Notes under the pieces: generated by a model
The model's input: only the letters and a program-made list of their open reading frames with translations
Databases searched by the model: none
What the model was told of the DNA's origin: nothing
In this document: in pieces, positions 1 to 7,391 of the stretch
Numbering within the stretch: the stretch's first letter is position 1
Layout: each line of letters starts with the position of its first letter
Made by a program: the position numbers and the translations under genes
NCBI RefSeq assembly: GCF_005860805.1
Contig: NZ_VCEJ01000002.1
Coordinates: forward strand, 1,782,375 to 1,846,374
Direction: 5' to 3'
DNA from: Dyadobacter luticola
Lineage (GTDB): Bacteria; Bacteroidota; Bacteroidia; Cytophagales; Spirosomataceae
DNA length: 64,000 bases

Positions 1-1003
1 TGGCTCCTGATTTTTGCGTCAGACGACCGGTCAGGTCTGTAAACTTGCCCGTTTTTTTATTTAAAAAGCCAATTTCCTCCGACGACTTATACCATACGAA
101 TCCTTGATTATCAGGGAAAAGAAACTCCGGCGCGATGGGCGTATCCATGTTTGTCAGCGGTCCGAATGTTTGTCCTTTGAAAAAGTATTTACGCATCAGA
201 CATTTCTTCCTGTCCTCTTTTTCATAATAAACCATCACGCCGTCAGTACCCGACTGCACTACGCTGAAAACCCGGAAATTTTTGGCTTTCAAATCTGCAT
301 TTAGCAAATCGATCCGGCGGGTAAATGTGGCCCTCTCGGTAATCTGGTCCAGGTAGTGAAGTTCGCTGAACACATACCCGCGGTTTTGATCATCATAAAA
401 AAATCGGGTAACCTGACTTTCCGCGGACAATGCTTTCGCCGAATCCGCCGGCGGGATGTAAGCAGCTACCGGCACATTATTCTTGTTCAATTTGATCAGC
501 TTACCCCAGGGAACCGCCACCCAGGCATTGTCATTTTTATCAAAGAAAATATCCAGGTTCTGCCGCGATTTTATTCCTTTCAAATGCCGCGACGGATCGA
601 TGGTCTGGCAGGTCAGATTTACAGGGTCTATAATGCTGATACCATTATTATGCGCTACCCAGATATGCCCATGCGGCCCTGTCCGCATCTGGTTGATCAA
701 GGTCAGGCGACCGATGGAGCGGGTGAGGATTTTGGTAAAATTCTGAAAAGTATATCCATCATAGCGCCAAAGGTCCCCACCGGTAGCCACCCACATAAAT
801 CCCCGCCCATCCTGCGCCAGGCAGCGTGTATTTCGGCTCGGCAAGCCCTGCTCAGGTCCCAGCAGCTGGATGTTGATGCGCGTCTGCGGTTCCTGAGCAA
901 AGCAATCGCTAACAATAGAAATGCATATAAAAAAGAGCAGTATCGGAATGAAAATTCTTTCTGGCAATCCAAAAAACTCGGAACGTATAAGTCGGCGCGG
1001 CAT
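1..1003 (-). CDS. Two-component regulator propeller protein, N-terminal part
   Basis: Reading the minus strand from an ATG at 1001-1003 gives 334 residues with no stop to the window edge, so the C-terminus is missing. An N-terminal hydrophobic stretch (about residues 15-32) ending near CFAQ is a signal peptide or anchor. It is followed by GPEQGLPSRNTRCLAQDGRG and FMWVATGGDLWRYDGYTF, the typical opening of periplasmic beta-propellers made of Reg_prop repeats; further blades contain HIWVAHNNGISI and NAWVAVPWGKL. In this family the propeller precedes a Y_Y_Y domain and then a histidine kinase or a LytTR or AraC output domain; which one applies here cannot be seen. The role is inferred to be periplasmic sensing, often of a glycan or its breakdown product. 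Confidence 0.85.
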   Translation of the reverse strand, partial: MPRRLIRSEFFGLPERIFIPILLFFICISIVSDCFAQEPQTRINIQLLGPEQGLPSRNTRCLAQDGRGFMWVATGGDLWRYDGYTFQNFTKILTRSIGRLTLINQMRTGPHGHIWVAHNNGISIIDPVNLTCQTIDPSRHLKGIKSRQNLDIFFDKNDNAWVAVPWGKLIKLNKNNVPVAAYIPPADSAKALSAESQVTRFFYDDQNRGYVFSELHYLDQITERATFTRRIDLLNADLKAKNFRVFSVVQSGTDGVMVYYEKEDRKKCLMRKYFFKGQTFGPLTNMDTPIAPEFLFPDNQGFVWYKSSEEIGFLNKKTGKFTDLTGRLTQKSGA

Positions 1004-1087
1004 GCAGTAACGAAAAGCGTTTAGGAGTAGATACCAAAAGTATACTCCAAAAAACGACATTTAGATTAAAGAAAACCTCTTTTTTAT

Positions 1088-2455
1088 TCAAAACTTCAAC
1101 TCTGCTGTCAGACACAAAAACAGCAGGTTTTTGCCCGGCCCTGCCTGCTTCAAAAAATCACCGGTAGCGAAGTAAGTCAGCTCGCAGCCGAAACGCAGGA
1201 AGGGATTGGTGGTATAATCCGCCGCCATCGAATATTGGTGGCCAATGAATTTGTCGGAAGTGCCGGAGCTGGAATAGATCATCGCCGCATTTGGACCGTA
1301 CACGCCATCGTGGCTGCTGTACCGCCAGAAAACATCGTAATCAAAATCTACGGACAGTTTTTCGGTGAAATTCATGGTCAGCGAAGGATGCAGATCCACT
1401 AAATTCGCCGGCCCGATCAATGCTGCCAAGCCAAAATAACCGCCGCGGGGAAACAGTGGATTGAAGGTATTCAGCCGGTTGTCGCCCAGGTTCTTATCGC
1501 CGCTGATCAGCTCTGTTTTCAACCCGATTTCCGGTTCAAATTTCAAATGATCCAGTTCATAGTCAATGTGGGCCGAGGCGGTCCAGGCGCTGATGGTTTT
1601 TTCAGCAAAGCTGCCGAACTGGTAAATTGCCTCCACGTCGTACCGCCACTGTTTGCTCCGGCCCCAGATCCGGCTGCCGACCGAATGCCGCATTTCCTTG
1701 CCTTTGCCGTCGTCGTAGCTGTTTGATTTTTTGTCCAAACCAAAATAATAGAGATCAACATTTTGCAAAACCGGCACCTTGTTTCGCACCGTGTAAGCGC
1801 CCCAAAGCTTGGTGCTTTTGTTGTAACCATCATCAAAAACGCCCTTTTTAGAAGCAACATAATGCGAGTAAAGCAAGTCGGTTTTATAGTTCGGCCCAGA
1901 AAACATCACTTTCGCACCGTCGAAAGCGTGCCGGTTGTTCGGCCCTTCCCGCACCGAGATCAGCCGCTGCGAACCGTAAAGCAATTCCTGCCGGCCGACG
2001 CGTAATACGACATTATTCTTTTTTTCAGGAAACAAATTCACATCAAAAAAGGCCTGGTGCAAGTCCAGCGGGTTTTCATCCGCCGGACTTGTACTCGTTT
2101 TCGCATTCGCCATCCCACTCTGCAATTCCAGAAAAGCGCGGAAATGATCCCCGGAATGAAAATCCGCGTGGCCCAGGTACCGGGAAAAAACATAGCCGTA
2201 ATTTTTATCTGGCTGCTCGCCCCACTCGTCATTGATCACATGGTAGTACTGAAACCGGACGTCGCCGCCAAAACTGAGGTACGTATTCCGGCTTTTCGAC
2301 AGCGGCGTAAATTTCAGCTCGTGATAAAAATTCTCGGTCGTATCGGATTTCAAACCGGAATAATCTTCATCGTAGCGGAGCATTTTCATCGGGACATACT
2401 GCGCCTGGGCTTGAAATGAGCCCAGCAAACAAAGCAAAAGTAGCGTGCGCTTCAT
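1088..2455 (-). CDS. Alginate-export-family outer membrane porin
   Basis: A 455-residue protein with a signal peptide ending at QAQAQ, followed by beta-strand-rich sequence. It matches the alginate_exp (AlgE-like) porin family through the central segment with GRQELLYGSQRLISVREGPN and RHAFDGAKV, and it ends in an aromatic-rich strand with LTAELKF typical of outer membrane barrels. Such proteins are 16- to 18-stranded monomeric channels for anionic or small organic solutes; in Bacteroidota they are common outside alginate pathways, so alginate need not be the substrate. It is the last gene of a minus-strand run whose other members are hydrolases, with 6 bp to the MBL gene, which suggests that it passes the substrate or product of those enzymes across the outer membrane. 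Confidence 0.85.
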   Translation of the reverse strand: MKRTLLLLCLLGSFQAQAQYVPMKMLRYDEDYSGLKSDTTENFYHELKFTPLSKSRNTYLSFGGDVRFQYYHVINDEWGEQPDKNYGYVFSRYLGHADFHSGDHFRAFLELQSGMANAKTSTSPADENPLDLHQAFFDVNLFPEKKNNVVLRVGRQELLYGSQRLISVREGPNNRHAFDGAKVMFSGPNYKTDLLYSHYVASKKGVFDDGYNKSTKLWGAYTVRNKVPVLQNVDLYYFGLDKKSNSYDDGKGKEMRHSVGSRIWGRSKQWRYDVEAIYQFGSFAEKTISAWTASAHIDYELDHLKFEPEIGLKTELISGDKNLGDNRLNTFNPLFPRGGYFGLAALIGPANLVDLHPSLTMNFTEKLSVDFDYDVFWRYSSHDGVYGPNAAMIYSSSGTSDKFIGHQYSMAADYTTNPFLRFGCELTYFATGDFLKQAGPGKNLLFLCLTAELKF

Positions 2456-2461
2456 TGCGGG

Positions 2462-3490
2462 TTATTGTTTGGACTTGTTGGTACTGATGTCCTTGTAAGC
2501 ATTGGCGAGATTGAAATTGTAATGCAGCCAGTCGAAAAGCACGTAACCTTTGTCAAACTCTTTCATCGTCACTTTTTTCTTGGTCTGTTCCAATGTCAGG
2601 TTTTCTTTCACAGCCAGCTCGACATTTGATTTCAGCGCGGATACGTAATCGATCGTGTATTTGATCCCGGCTTTATCCGTGATCCGACCGTGGCCAGGCA
2701 CTATGATATCCTGGTCCCCGATCATGGCGTAAATCTTTTTCAGGTTATCCACTGGTTCCAGAAAGTAGCCGTCGAAAAGCCAGGGAATCGCAGGACTTTC
2801 GGCAACGAACGGATTGCCCAGCCACCAGATCGTCTTGCCATTTGTGCTCACTTTTACAAACAAATCGGCCGGCGATTGGGCCGTGCCCGTATTGATCAGC
2901 TCTACTACCTGGTTGGTCCCCAGATCAATTTTCATATTCTGATACTTGGGAATCACAATGTCCGCCGGCCGCAACCGCGTATCCTCGATGCCTCTTTTCG
3001 TCCCAAAAAGTGCAACCATAAATTGCTTGATACCGTCGTAGTTTTTAGTCAGGTTTTCATTGCAAAATTCGTTTTGAATAACCAGCGTCTCTTTTGGCAA
3101 AAGGTAATTTCCAAAACAATGGTCGCCATGGTCGCTGGTGTTTACCGCGTAAATGATCGGCTTGGGGGTTACCGAGCGTACCAATGTAAAAAGCTGATCG
3201 TAAAGCCTTTTCGTCATCATGGTTTCGATCAGCAGCACGCCTTTTTCCCCGACGATAAAACCGGCCGTCGTCGCCTGGGGAATGCCTTTGGCGGTTTCGG
3301 TTTCTGCCGTCGCCGGGATCACAGCGAAGACATTTTCGGTGAGTTTATGCAGTTTCAACGTGACCAGATTTGCATCCCAGATCGGGACCTGTGGTGGCAT
3401 GGGTACCTGGGCAAATGTTGCCTGGGTTGAAATCAAAAGCGCAGTAAGTTGCAGGGCAGCCAGGCAGGCCGCCAGTTTTGTCATTTTCAT
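2462..3490 (-). CDS. Secreted metallo-beta-lactamase-fold protein lacking several metal ligands
   Basis: The start chosen is the ATG at 3490, which opens a signal peptide (MKMTKLAACL to ATFAQ); a further in-frame ATG at 3520 would overlap the upstream gene and place residues before the signal. The mature part has the MBL fold order, but the metal sites are altered (numbering from the chosen Met): the HxHxDH box reads S119-D-H121-G-D123-H124, the usual GxxHTxGD His is Q205 (TAQSPADL), and the bridging Asp is N226 (WWLGNPF). The final PGHG His (H267) is kept. The Zn1 site is therefore mostly lost while D123, H124 and H267 of Zn2 remain. It may be a one-metal enzyme or a binding protein. It sits between an amidohydrolase and a porin in the same orientation. 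Confidence 0.85.
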   Translation of the reverse strand: MKMTKLAACLAALQLTALLISTQATFAQVPMPPQVPIWDANLVTLKLHKLTENVFAVIPATAETETAKGIPQATTAGFIVGEKGVLLIETMMTKRLYDQLFTLVRSVTPKPIIYAVNTSDHGDHCFGNYLLPKETLVIQNEFCNENLTKNYDGIKQFMVALFGTKRGIEDTRLRPADIVIPKYQNMKIDLGTNQVVELINTGTAQSPADLFVKVSTNGKTIWWLGNPFVAESPAIPWLFDGYFLEPVDNLKKIYAMIGDQDIIVPGHGRITDKAGIKYTIDYVSALKSNVELAVKENLTLEQTKKKVTMKEFDKGYVLFDWLHYNFNLANAYKDISTNKSKQ

Positions 3491-3503
3491 ACATTGTGAG
3501 GGT

Positions 3504-5273
3504 TTATTTTTGATAACCACCGTAAAATTTCACAGGCGACCATTCCGGGATTACCGCCGGCGCCGGTGTATCCAATGCCTTGTAATCGCCCGCCGCATAC
3601 ACCACCTTTCCGTTCACAATCGTCACCAGGGACTCTATTTTGCGGACGTCATCGGTTTTGGCTGCGAAATAATCATCCGTCAGGATCGACATATCGGCGT
3701 ACATTCCTTTCACGATTTTGCCTTTCAGCTTTTCCTCACCGGTGAACCAGGCGCTACCGGAAGTGTATATACTTAACGCCGTGAATTTGTCGAGCACCTG
3801 GTCTTTGGGCCAGAACTGCATGCCGCCGATCGTCTTACCCGTCAGCAGCCAGTGCAGCGCCATCCAGGGATTGTAAGTCGAAATCCGCGTCGCGTCCGTG
3901 CCCATCCCGACGGGTATCCCCATCGCCAGCATCTTTTTGATCGGCGGAAGCTGGCGCTTGGGATCGCCATATAATTTTTCATACAACTCGCCCTGGTAAT
4001 ACATCCTGAACTGCACCGCCACGCCGCCGCCGAGCTTTTTGACGCGTTCCAACTGCTGGTCGGTAATGGTTTCCGCATGGTCAAAAAACCACCTCAGACG
4101 ATTAAATGGCGTGTCTTTGTTCACTTTTTCAAAAACCGCCAGCATCCGCTCTATGGATTCGCCGTAAGTTGCATGCAGCCGGAAAGGCCAGCGGTCTTTC
4201 ACCAGCAGCCGGATCACCGGTTCCAGGTCCGCCTCCATCTGGTCGGATAAGATCGTGCGGGGTTCCAGGAAGTTTTCAAAGTCCGCCGCCGTCGCTACGA
4301 GGTTTTCACCGGCGCCTTCCAGGTTATATCCGTTGGGCAGCAGCATGTGGTCATTTTTGTTGGGAAGAGCCGATGCTACCCATTTTTGATAATCTTCCAG
4401 CTCCTTCCCTTTTTGCTGCGCGAACAAAAAGTAGGACGTCCGGATGTTGAGTTTTCCATCTTTGGCCAGGTTCAATGCTACCGCATAATCAGAAGGATAA
4501 TTTTGGCTCCCGCCCGCCGCGTCCGCTGCACTGGTGATCCCGAACCGGTTCAGCTCGCGGTAATATTGCAAGGTACTGTTTGCCCTTTCTTCATTCGAAA
4601 GCTTTGTGGTCAGGCCCAACGTGGTGTAAATCGCCTTGGGCGTTTCCTTCGCGAACAACATTCCGGTCGGGTTACCCTCGCCATCCAGTTCCACGAGGCT
4701 GCCTTCGTAATGCGTTTTGCTGTCATAGCCCAACACTTCAATTCCTTTTTTGTTCAGAAATGCTTTGCCATAGAGATAAGTAATAAAAACCGGCTTATCT
4801 GGCACCGCAGCATTGATTTCGGCCAGGGTCGGCTGCCTTTTTTCTTCAAACTGAAACTCATTCCAGCCCCCTATCACTTTGATCCACACGCCTGGCGGCG
4901 TTCTTGCCGCCTGCTCTTTCAGCATTTCCATGGCCCGGGCCAGCGTTTTCACACCGTCCCAGCGCAGCTCGCTGTTGAAATGCAAACCTTCACGGATAAT
5001 GTGAATGTGGCTGTCATTAATCCCGGGCACAACGGTCTTGCCTTTGGCATCGATGATCTTCGTATTGTCTGCTTTAAATTCCGCCAGCACTTTCGAGGAA
5101 GTACCGGTGCCGAGTACAATCCCGTCTTTCATCGCCACGGCTTCCACAAATTCCCGGGCTTTCGCCATGGTAGCAATTTTGCCGTTTGTGACGATCAGGT
5201 CGGCGGTCTGGGCTCGTGCAGCTACCTGGAAACCAAGCAGCGGCATGGTAATGAGCATCATTTTCATAAACAT
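3504..5273 (-). CDS. Secreted amidohydrolase, YtcJ-like (amidohydrolase 3 family)
   Basis: A 589-residue metal-dependent hydrolase with an N-terminal signal peptide (through AARAQ). The order is: N-terminal beta sandwich with ADLIVTNGKIATM, then the barrel starting at VVPGINDSHIHI, where H89 and H91 are the first metal ligands. Later come FFDHAETITD (His) and GMGTDATRISTYNPW (the barrel Asp), and the C-terminal sandwich with GKIVKGMYADMSIL and IVNGKVVYAAG. These match the YtcJ/Amidohydro_3 group, which hydrolyses C-N bonds in amides, often N-formyl or N-substituted compounds; the substrate cannot be read from sequence. The downstream MBL gene begins 13 bp after the stop and the upstream alpha/beta hydrolase ends 12 bp before the start, so co-transcription is likely. 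Confidence 0.88.
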   Translation of the reverse strand: MFMKMMLITMPLLGFQVAARAQTADLIVTNGKIATMAKAREFVEAVAMKDGIVLGTGTSSKVLAEFKADNTKIIDAKGKTVVPGINDSHIHIIREGLHFNSELRWDGVKTLARAMEMLKEQAARTPPGVWIKVIGGWNEFQFEEKRQPTLAEINAAVPDKPVFITYLYGKAFLNKKGIEVLGYDSKTHYEGSLVELDGEGNPTGMLFAKETPKAIYTTLGLTTKLSNEERANSTLQYYRELNRFGITSAADAAGGSQNYPSDYAVALNLAKDGKLNIRTSYFLFAQQKGKELEDYQKWVASALPNKNDHMLLPNGYNLEGAGENLVATAADFENFLEPRTILSDQMEADLEPVIRLLVKDRWPFRLHATYGESIERMLAVFEKVNKDTPFNRLRWFFDHAETITDQQLERVKKLGGGVAVQFRMYYQGELYEKLYGDPKRQLPPIKKMLAMGIPVGMGTDATRISTYNPWMALHWLLTGKTIGGMQFWPKDQVLDKFTALSIYTSGSAWFTGEEKLKGKIVKGMYADMSILTDDYFAAKTDDVRKIESLVTIVNGKVVYAAGDYKALDTPAPAVIPEWSPVKFYGGYQK

Positions 5274-5285
5274 GGTTACGGACGT

Positions 5286-6302
5286 TTATTTGGCGAGAAA
5301 AAAGTCCAGCAACCCTTTTTGTACCTGCTCGGTCTGCTCCTGCAACACCCAGTGCCCCGATCCCATGATCTTGGTTTCGCTCACATTGGTCGCTACCAAT
5401 TTGGAGTGATTTTTCAGAAATGCGGCCCCAAAGTATTCGCCTCCCATCGCCAGCATCGGCATGGTCAGTTTGGTTTTGGCAAACTCAACATTGTCTTTTG
5501 CATCCTGCGGGAAGTTGCCAAACCAGTGAAATGCGCCAGTAGTCCCGCCTTTGACGGCATAGGCACGTATAAACTCGTCCGTTTCTTCCTTGGTAAATGG
5601 TTTTTCCACATGCCCTACCACCGGCCAGAAATTGGTCAGAAACTCCCTTTCCCTGCCAGCTACAATGCTGCCTGACGCCGGCCAGCCGAAGAACCCAAAC
5701 CACCACGCGCTGCCCTTCACCTGGCTCCAAACCGGCTCAATACCTGGCAGCAAGGCGTCCATCAATGCCAACTTTTTCACTTCTGTCGGAAATTGAGCAG
5801 CATAAGCGTAAGCCACCATGAGCCCAATGTCGTGACCGGCGAGGTTAATGTTGTTGTAGCCCAGCTTTTTCATAAGCTCGTGCAAATCGGTAGCCATGGT
5901 CTTTTTATCATACCCGCCCTCCGGCTTGCCCGATTCGCCCACACCGCGCAAATCCGGCGCGATGACGGTGAAATGTTTGGAGAGCTCCGGCAGCAGGCGG
6001 TTCCACATATACCAGTTCTGCCCAAAACCGTGCACCAGCAGCAAAGGCGCGCCCGAGCCGCCGATGACATAGTGAATGTCGACACCGTTTACATTCGCCG
6101 TCTGATGTTTGAAATTCGATGGCGGATCGGCCGGTTTGACGGATTCTGAGTGTGCAGTACTGTCTGTTCCTGAGACATCTTTACCTTCTTTTTTTGCAGG
6201 ATCACAGGCGAGGAGCGCGAATAATAGACTGATGCAAACCAGGCTTGAAACAATTTTGAGGGTGCCCGAAAGTTGCTTCTGAGCGTAAACGTTGGGTTTC
6301 AT
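5286..6302 (-). CDS. Alpha/beta hydrolase lipoprotein with Asp nucleophile (epoxide hydrolase / haloalkane dehalogenase group)
   Basis: 338 residues. A basic N-terminus and hydrophobic segment end in a lipobox (FALLAC, Cys33), so a periplasm- or membrane-anchored lipoprotein is expected, followed by a charged Ser-rich linker. The catalytic domain shows the oxyanion motif HGFG (91-94), DLRGVGESGKP, and the nucleophile elbow LAGHDIG with Asp158 instead of Ser. That residue points to epoxide hydrolases, haloalkane or fluoroacetate dehalogenases rather than esterases. The C-terminal GSGHWVLQEQ supplies the His. It sits 12 bp upstream of the amidohydrolase in the same orientation. A lipid-anchored enzyme of this class beside a secreted amidohydrolase suggests stepwise attack on an external small molecule; the substrate is unknown. 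Confidence 0.87.
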   Translation of the reverse strand: MKPNVYAQKQLSGTLKIVSSLVCISLLFALLACDPAKKEGKDVSGTDSTAHSESVKPADPPSNFKHQTANVNGVDIHYVIGGSGAPLLLVHGFGQNWYMWNRLLPELSKHFTVIAPDLRGVGESGKPEGGYDKKTMATDLHELMKKLGYNNINLAGHDIGLMVAYAYAAQFPTEVKKLALMDALLPGIEPVWSQVKGSAWWFGFFGWPASGSIVAGREREFLTNFWPVVGHVEKPFTKEETDEFIRAYAVKGGTTGAFHWFGNFPQDAKDNVEFAKTKLTMPMLAMGGEYFGAAFLKNHSKLVATNVSETKIMGSGHWVLQEQTEQVQKGLLDFFLAK

Positions 6303-6354
6303 TTTAAATAAATGTTTAGGTAAAAAAATGGATAGGTAATTGATCTTAAATGCA

Positions 6355-7137
6355 TTACCGGAGCGAGCAAAGCCAGTTCTGACAATACTCCGCTACTTCC
6401 TCCCAGCCCGGCTGACCCAGTACGTAATGAGTCCGGCCGGGAAATTCCTTGTAGTCGGTGACCGAGGTTTCGGATTTGTATTTCCGGTAATTGTCGTAGT
6501 TCAGGGAGCTGGGAATGGTGTGGTCGGCAGAGCCGGAAATGAGCAGCAGCGGCTCGTGCGGCTTTCTAAAATCCACTTTGGCAACACTGGTAATGGTATC
6601 CCGCACAATCAGCTTCGACTCCGGGATCGCCAGCTTGTAGTAGCCTTCTTTCTGAATTTCGAGCGGCAAACCGTTGGTAAAACCATACTGCCACTGGCTG
6701 AACGACATCATGAAAGTTTTGTCTGTCGGCGTAAAAAATCCCAGCGGTCCCCAGCCTGCAATGAGAAATGACAATTTGAATGTCATCATTCCCTGCGGCG
6801 GCACCGAGTGAATCGCGATACCCGCCGCGCCCAATCCTCTTTGAAGCAGCAGCTGGGTAATGAGTCCGCCGATCGAATGTCCGATCAGGATCGGCTTTTC
6901 GGGAACACTGGCAGCGATTCTGGCATAATGTTCGATCAGTGCGTCGAGCCGGTTGGAGGCGATGGCCGGGTCGGGCTGGCGGTTGCGGAGGGTTTCAGCG
7001 GGCGCATCTTTGTGCGGCCAGGGCGGTGCAAGTGTTCGGTAACCTTGCTTTTCGAAGTACAGCTTCCAGTCGTCCCAGCAGGCATGGCTCACAAATGCGC
7101 CGGTGACGAATAAAATGGTTTTGCCTTTTTCTTTCAT
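6355..7137 (-). CDS. Alpha/beta hydrolase with Ser nucleophile, cytosolic
   Basis: The start is placed at the ATG at 7137 (MKEKGKTILF); a further in-frame ATG 33 bp upstream adds residues that do not resemble the family. The product is about 260 residues with no signal peptide. The nucleophile elbow is IGHSIGG (Ser88), the acid is in the SGSADHTIP region, and the His is in PGRTHYVLGQPGW. The first loop reads VTGAFVSH, so the common HG oxyanion pair is changed. It closely resembles in layout the hydrolase at 37632-38447 (shared GHS[IV]GGL, PxxMMT, W..WL ends), so the two are probably paralogs. It is the first gene of the five-gene minus-strand run and faces the repeats at 7231-7284. Confidence 0.85.
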   Translation of the reverse strand: MKEKGKTILFVTGAFVSHACWDDWKLYFEKQGYRTLAPPWPHKDAPAETLRNRQPDPAIASNRLDALIEHYARIAASVPEKPILIGHSIGGLITQLLLQRGLGAAGIAIHSVPPQGMMTFKLSFLIAGWGPLGFFTPTDKTFMMSFSQWQYGFTNGLPLEIQKEGYYKLAIPESKLIVRDTITSVAKVDFRKPHEPLLLISGSADHTIPSSLNYDNYRKYKSETSVTDYKEFPGRTHYVLGQPGWEEVAEYCQNWLCSLR

Positions 7138-7230
7138 TATTTTCTTTCGGTTTGCTAGTATGCATTCCAAAAGAGTACCATATATTTAGTTGTTTCATTA
7201 TCAACTAGTTAGCGAGAATTAGCACTAATA

Positions 7231-7284
7231 AACCAACGGTATTTCGTCGGCAAACCTTCCAACCAACGATATATCGTCGGGAAA
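7231..7284. repeat. Two direct repeats, each an 18-bp near-palindrome, spaced 30 bp
   Basis: Units at 7231-7254 and 7261-7284 start exactly 30 bp apart and match at 20 of 24 positions. The second contains CCAACGATATATCGTCGG, whose halves are inverted copies apart from one symmetric pair; the first contains CCAACGGTATTTCGTCGG, a weaker version. They lie between a minus-strand hydrolase gene (start 7137) and a plus-strand sensor kinase gene (start 7392). Thirty bp is close to three DNA turns, so two dimers of one regulator could bind the same face. This is inference; a pair of small mobile palindromes is the alternative. A partial third motif (ATTTCGTTGCG) follows near 7294. Confidence 0.6.
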
Positions 7285-7391
7285 CAAAACTGCATTTCGT
7301 TGCGCGTCATCCGGGCGGTGATTTTATTTAATACTAAACCGATTTTCAGTGCCATTTCTGCCGATATTTGGTCCAATCAGCTGCTTCCGAT

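Noticed and set aside
4347..5675. Plus-strand open frame of 442 codons opposite the amidohydrolase and hydrolase genes
   Set aside because: It spans two real genes on the other strand and their junction, with no recognisable domain or signal.
7231..7284. CRISPR-like repeats
   Set aside because: Only two copies, imperfect, with a 6-bp spacer and no cas genes.
7138..7391. Sigma-54 promoter for the hydrolase run or kinase
   Set aside because: The best match on the minus strand has GG and GC separated by 11 bases and not 10, with poor flanking bases.
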